Of a DNA stretch of 64,000 nt, positions 60,984-64,000 are shown one piece after another. The first letter of the stretch is position 1. Every line of letters begins with the position of its first letter. Source of the DNA: Rhodococcoides fascians NBRC 12155 = LMG 3623 (GTDB lineage Bacteria > Actinomycetota > Actinomycetes > Mycobacteriales > Mycobacteriaceae); contig NZ_BCWW01000016.1 in the NCBI RefSeq assembly GCF_001894785.1, positions 62,001 through 126,000 of the forward strand, written 5' to 3'. The position numbers and the translations under genes were made by a program. The notes beneath the pieces were generated by a model. The model saw only the letters and a list, made by a program, of their open reading frames with translations, made no database searches and was not told the DNA's origin.

Positions 60984-61682
60984 ATGCGAGTACTTGTGAT
61001 CGGCGGAGCGTCGGGAATCGGTAGGGCGGTTGCTACCGAGATCATCGACAGCGGAGGAAGCGTCGTGCTCGCCGGGCGTCGGCCGGATGTCGTGGAACGG
61101 GTTGTGTCTGCGCTGGGTGATCGAGCCAGCGCCCTGACTGTGGATCTGAGCGACGAGGAATCCATCGCCGCAGCTGCTGCAACTGTCGGAGCGATCGATC
61201 ACGTCGTGAGTCTGGCCGCCGATCATGCCAACGGACCCATAGGTGAGCTCGACGTCGCCGATATCCGAAAAGCGTTCGACGCAAAAGTGATCGGGCCGAT
61301 CCTGTTGGCCAAGCATTTCGGTGGGCACATCTCCGAAGGTGGCTCGCTGCTGTTCTTTTCGGGGGTTGCCGCATGGAAGCCGGCGCCAGGGCTGTCGATC
61401 ATGTCCACGACGAACGGTGCCGTGTCGTTTCTCGTCGAGGCTTTGGCGGTAGAACTGGCACCGATTCGAGTGAACGCCGTGTCGCCGGGAATCGTGGACT
61501 CCGGAGCATGGGACGCCATGGGCGACGGCAAGCAATCGTTCTTCGAGGAGACGGCGCGAGCGAATCCTGCCGGACGCGTCGGTCGACCGGCCGATGTGGT
61601 CGCCACCGTGCTGTACGCCCTCACCGCCACCTTCGTCACCGGCACAACACTGCATGTCGACGGCGGTGGGCGTCTGAGCTGA
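60984..61682 (+). CDS. Atypical short-chain dehydrogenase lacking catalytic Tyr/Lys, 232 aa
   Basis: The NAD(P)-binding motif VLVIGGASGIGRAVATEII (residues 3-21), the Ser-containing LLFFSGVAAW and the terminal VELAPIRVNAVSPGIVDSGAW and TFVTGTTLHVDGGGRLS are clear SDR features. Where YxxxK should stand the sequence is SIMSTTNGAVSF, giving Met and Asn in place of Tyr and Lys. Relatives with this change form a known atypical SDR subgroup. It may be a binding protein or use other residues. ATG at 60984 with AAAGGTG upstream. It converges on the LysR gene (55-bp gap). Confidence 0.85.
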   Translation: MRVLVIGGASGIGRAVATEIIDSGGSVVLAGRRPDVVERVVSALGDRASALTVDLSDEESIAAAAATVGAIDHVVSLAADHANGPIGELDVADIRKAFDAKVIGPILLAKHFGGHISEGGSLLFFSGVAAWKPAPGLSIMSTTNGAVSFLVEALAVELAPIRVNAVSPGIVDSGAWDAMGDGKQSFFEETARANPAGRVGRPADVVATVLYALTATFVTGTTLHVDGGGRLS

Positions 61683-61737
61683 ACGAGCCGAACACTGGAG
61701 CCGGGTTGCTCGTCGAACCCATGTCGTCACTCAGGCG

Positions 61738-62655
61738 TCATAGTCCGCGTGTTTTCGGCATGCCGTGGCGAGCGAGGTCGGTGAGAAACCGTTGCACCAG
61801 GGCGTCGGTAGGGGAGCCGATCATGGCCACCACCGTCCGGCGAAGTGGCGGGCGCAGCGGTTTGACGACTCCGTCGAACCTCGGCGGCAGCGCTGTACTC
61901 GGGACGAGTGCGATGCCCAGCCCCGCCCGAGCGAGTTGTGCTGCTGTGCTGGCACTTCGAGTGCGGGTGGCAACGGTCAGAACCACCTCGCTCGATGCGG
62001 CCTCGGCGTCGATCCAGGCGGCGAGCCCGTTGGTCGGGTGGTAGTGCACCACGGGCCGATCGAGCAGATCGGCCCACGACAGGTCGGGCCGGTCGGTTAG
62101 GTCGAGGCCCTCGGGGACCACCGCGACCACGTCCTCGGTACCGATCTTGACCACCTCCCCGACGAAGCGCGTCGACTCGGGGCCCACTGCCACGTCGCAA
62201 TCGCCTCGCGCAACGGCGTCGGCCATCACGTCGGCGCTGCTGTATTCGGTCAATTCGATGTCGACGTCGCGGTATTTACGTGCCCAGGTGCGAAGTGTGG
62301 GAGCCAGTACGGGAACGGTCATCGTTTCGACGCAGCCCAACCGGAGGCGACCTTCCGAGCCTTCCGCGCAGGCTCTGCCGGTGCGGATGACCCGTTCGGC
62401 GGACGCCAGCGCCGCCCTGGCGTCATCGAGGACGGCAAGGCCCGTGGGGGTGGGGCGGACGCCACGGGGGAGTCGCTGCAGTAGTGGGGTACCGATCTCG
62501 TTCTCCAAGGCGGCCAACTGATGTGACAGTGCCGGCTGAGACAGGTGTAGTCGGGTCGACGCCGCGGTGACCGAGCCGCAGTCGACGACGGCAACGAAGC
62601 ATTCCAAGGCGCGCAGAGTCGGCACCGCACGAGGGTAGGCGATACTGCTCTGCAC
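61738..62655 (-). CDS. LysR-family transcriptional regulator, 305 aa
   Basis: The N-terminal winged helix shows LRALECFVAVVDCGSVTAASTRLHLSQPALSHQLAALENEIGTPLLQRLPRGVRPTPTG (residues about 15-72), the standard LysR pattern. The effector domain follows (LGCVETMTVPVLAPTLRTWARKY ...). GTG at 62655; a second GTG at 62625 is possible. It diverges from the pRiA4b-like gene over 77 bp and converges on the SDR. Target and ligand are unknown, but the divergent gene or SDR are candidates. Confidence 0.9.
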   Translation of the reverse strand: MQSSIAYPRAVPTLRALECFVAVVDCGSVTAASTRLHLSQPALSHQLAALENEIGTPLLQRLPRGVRPTPTGLAVLDDARAALASAERVIRTGRACAEGSEGRLRLGCVETMTVPVLAPTLRTWARKYRDVDIELTEYSSADVMADAVARGDCDVAVGPESTRFVGEVVKIGTEDVVAVVPEGLDLTDRPDLSWADLLDRPVVHYHPTNGLAAWIDAEAASSEVVLTVATRTRSASTAAQLARAGLGIALVPSTALPPRFDGVVKPLRPPLRRTVVAMIGSPTDALVQRFLTDLARHGMPKTRGL

Positions 62656-62732
62656 TACCGCCCGGACAGGATCGAGCGGCGGTGTTTCGTGACACCTGGG
62701 TCTGCTGCACCGATCCGGCTAGGGTCGTAGGA

Positions 62733-64000
62733 ATGTCGATCAGAACCGGCCGCGTTCGGCACCTGTCGGTGGTGCCGGATATCCCCGAAGCCGACGAGCC
62801 GGCCGAACCCAGCGCAACGGAGGGTGCCGCGCGTGGCCTGGCGAATCTGGTGCTGAGGGTGAGTATCGATCACACGCGGCCGTCGATCTGGCGACGAGTG
62901 CGCGTGCGATCGGATCTGTTGTTGTCGGAGTTGCATTCGGTACTGCAGATCGCCGTGGGCTGGGAAGACCGACACCTGCACGCATTCAGTGTCAGAACCG
63001 CGGGGGCGACCCGACGGTTCGAAATGCAGGAGACCCTCGACGACGAACCGGACGACGACGCCTCCAGTGAGGAGCGGGTACGCGTCGACGAGGTGTTGAC
63101 GAACCCGGGATCCGTCATGACGTACGAATACGATTTCGGTGACGGGTGGACCCACACAGTCGAGCTGGAACACGAGGACTCCGATATCGACGACCTTCGT
63201 TCGATCTGTCTCGACGGTGCCCGCGCGTGTCCTCCCGAGTCCTCGGGCGGTCCGTCGCGCTATACCCAGGCGCTGGACATCGCGGCAGACTCGTCCGACC
63301 CCGAACACTCCGAACTTCTCTCCCAGTGGGGTCCGACGTTCGACCCGGCCCGTTTCGAGGTCGATGCAGTCAACCGCGTGCTGCAATCGGCAGATGTCGG
63401 TAGGTCGACGCTCGCCGAAGCTGTGGCGGCCGCACCGGCCATCGGGCGACTGTTCGACCGAGTACGACCCACCCACGTGCCGTCACTGATGGCGTTGCTG
63501 CCCCGGTGCGAGCTCACCGTCGAGAGCTCGGTGGACCTGCCGGTTGCCGAGATCGCGATGGCCAAGCTCACCTGGTTCCTCCGAAAGGTCGGCGACGGCG
63601 GCGCTGTCCTCACCGATGCCGGCTACCTCAAGCCCGCTTTCGTGGCAGCGATCCGCGACGAGCTCGATTGGGGTCTGGGGTGGGTTGGGTCGAGCAGCCG
63701 CGAGATCGACCACCATCAGGTCACCGACTTGCGCGAGGCGGTCCGACACCTCGGGTTGACCCGCATCGCGAAGGGGCGGCTGCTGCGCACGAAGCTCGGC
63801 GAATCACTGGCAGACGACCCGATCGGCATGTGGCGCCATGCGGCCTCGCGGCTTCCGCTGGGGAGGGAGACGTACGAGACCGATGCCGCGACGCTGTTCC
63901 TGATCTCCCTGGCCGCATCGGCCTCAGCAGCCCACCGTAACGAGATGCTGATCGAGACGGTCTCGGAATTAGGCTGGGCCAGTGAGGATTCCGGTGTTTT
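62733..64000 (+). CDS. Plasmid pRiA4b ORF-3-like protein, 3' end outside window
   Basis: Open from ATG 62733 to the edge without a stop (422 complete codons). The pRiA4b ORF-3 signature is at residues about 45-145: LRVSIDHTRPSIWRRVRVRSDLLLSELHSVLQIAVGWEDRHLHAFSV and VMTYEYDFGDGWTHTVELE. The remainder is less conserved. Function is unknown; related genes are widespread in plasmids and chromosomes of actinobacteria. It is divergent from the LysR gene. The extension beyond the family domain (over 270 further residues) is notable and may be a second, unrecognised domain. Confidence 0.75.
   Translation, partial: MSIRTGRVRHLSVVPDIPEADEPAEPSATEGAARGLANLVLRVSIDHTRPSIWRRVRVRSDLLLSELHSVLQIAVGWEDRHLHAFSVRTAGATRRFEMQETLDDEPDDDASSEERVRVDEVLTNPGSVMTYEYDFGDGWTHTVELEHEDSDIDDLRSICLDGARACPPESSGGPSRYTQALDIAADSSDPEHSELLSQWGPTFDPARFEVDAVNRVLQSADVGRSTLAEAVAAAPAIGRLFDRVRPTHVPSLMALLPRCELTVESSVDLPVAEIAMAKLTWFLRKVGDGGAVLTDAGYLKPAFVAAIRDELDWGLGWVGSSSREIDHHQVTDLREAVRHLGLTRIAKGRLLRTKLGESLADDPIGMWRHAASRLPLGRETYETDAATLFLISLAASASAAHRNEMLIETVSELGWASEDSGV

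Noticed and set aside
1..64000. tRNA, rRNA, riboswitch or insertion sequence
   Set aside because: No cloverleaf, ribosomal or transposase sequence was recognised by eye; a covariance-model scan would be needed to exclude small RNAs.

Overview
The window is high-GC actinobacterial chromosome. It fits Rhodococcus or a close mycolic-acid relative. The support is gene content and order resembling Mycobacterium tuberculosis (an Rv0805-like phosphodiesterase convergent with a CpsY/Rv0806c-like Stealth protein; a gulonolactone-oxidase-like gene beside an Rv1769-like PLP protein), a single-chain long-chain acyl-CoA carboxylase, several fatty-acid genes, frequent GTG/TTG starts, and a 13E12-type DUF222/HNH gene behind an actinobacterial SOS box. 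No rRNA, tRNA, CRISPR array, insertion sequence or prophage was recognised. Most of it reads as ordinary chromosome.

Layout. 1-3.4 kb: truncated GNAT acetyltransferase, cold-shock protein, and a PadR-MFS efflux operon with a 16-bp palindromic operator candidate. 3.4-6.4 kb: acyl-CoA dehydrogenase, divergent enoyl-CoA hydratase and adenine/adenosine deaminase. 6.4-11.3 kb: membrane-anchored molybdopterin oxidoreductase, FAD aldonolactone oxidase, divergent TetR and an alanine-racemase-fold protein. 11.3-17.3 kb: a 1149-residue nuclease/RNase-H-like/SF1 helicase fusion, a monoacylglycerol-lipase-like hydrolase and a FadD15-type acyl-CoA ligase. 17.6-23 kb: DEAD-box RNA helicase, then a three-subunit molybdenum aldehyde oxidoreductase (PaoABC type). 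23-26.4 kb: a probable operon for a histidine phosphatase, RidA, a fused binding-protein/permease and its ABC ATPase. 26.5-28.8 kb: a paired (probably heteromeric) acyl-CoA dehydrogenase.

28.9-38 kb: secreted hydrolase, CpdA-like phosphodiesterase, Stealth/CpsY protein, VanZ-like protein, methyltransferase, phosphoribosyltransferase, quinone reductase, DinB-like protein, SRPBCC and SDR proteins, and an iron-siderophore-binding lipoprotein with a possible IdeR box. 38-45.5 kb: SOS-controlled DUF222/HNH gene, FeS-type photolyase, PhoD, TrhO, RluA-like pseudouridine synthase and a small exported protein. 45.6-52.8 kb: the 1825-residue carboxylase, a TetR regulator and a RibD-C-type reductase. 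53-58 kb: a 1644-residue SF1 helicase with a degenerate-looking MTES_1575/Vsr-like nuclease domain and a disordered tail. 58-64 kb: membrane phosphoesterase, HAD phosphatase, LpqN-like protein, atypical SDR, LysR regulator and a truncated pRiA4b ORF-3-like gene.

The strongest theme is acyl-CoA metabolism (ligase, dehydrogenases, hydratase, carboxylase). Items most worth a second look are the helicase-nuclease at 53 kb, the apparent ATC start of the Stealth gene, the SOS-box/leaderless arrangement of the HNH gene, the fused transporter next to RidA, and a shared hairpin family acting as terminators. No convincing new multi-gene system was found; the 53-kb helicase-nuclease is the best single candidate.
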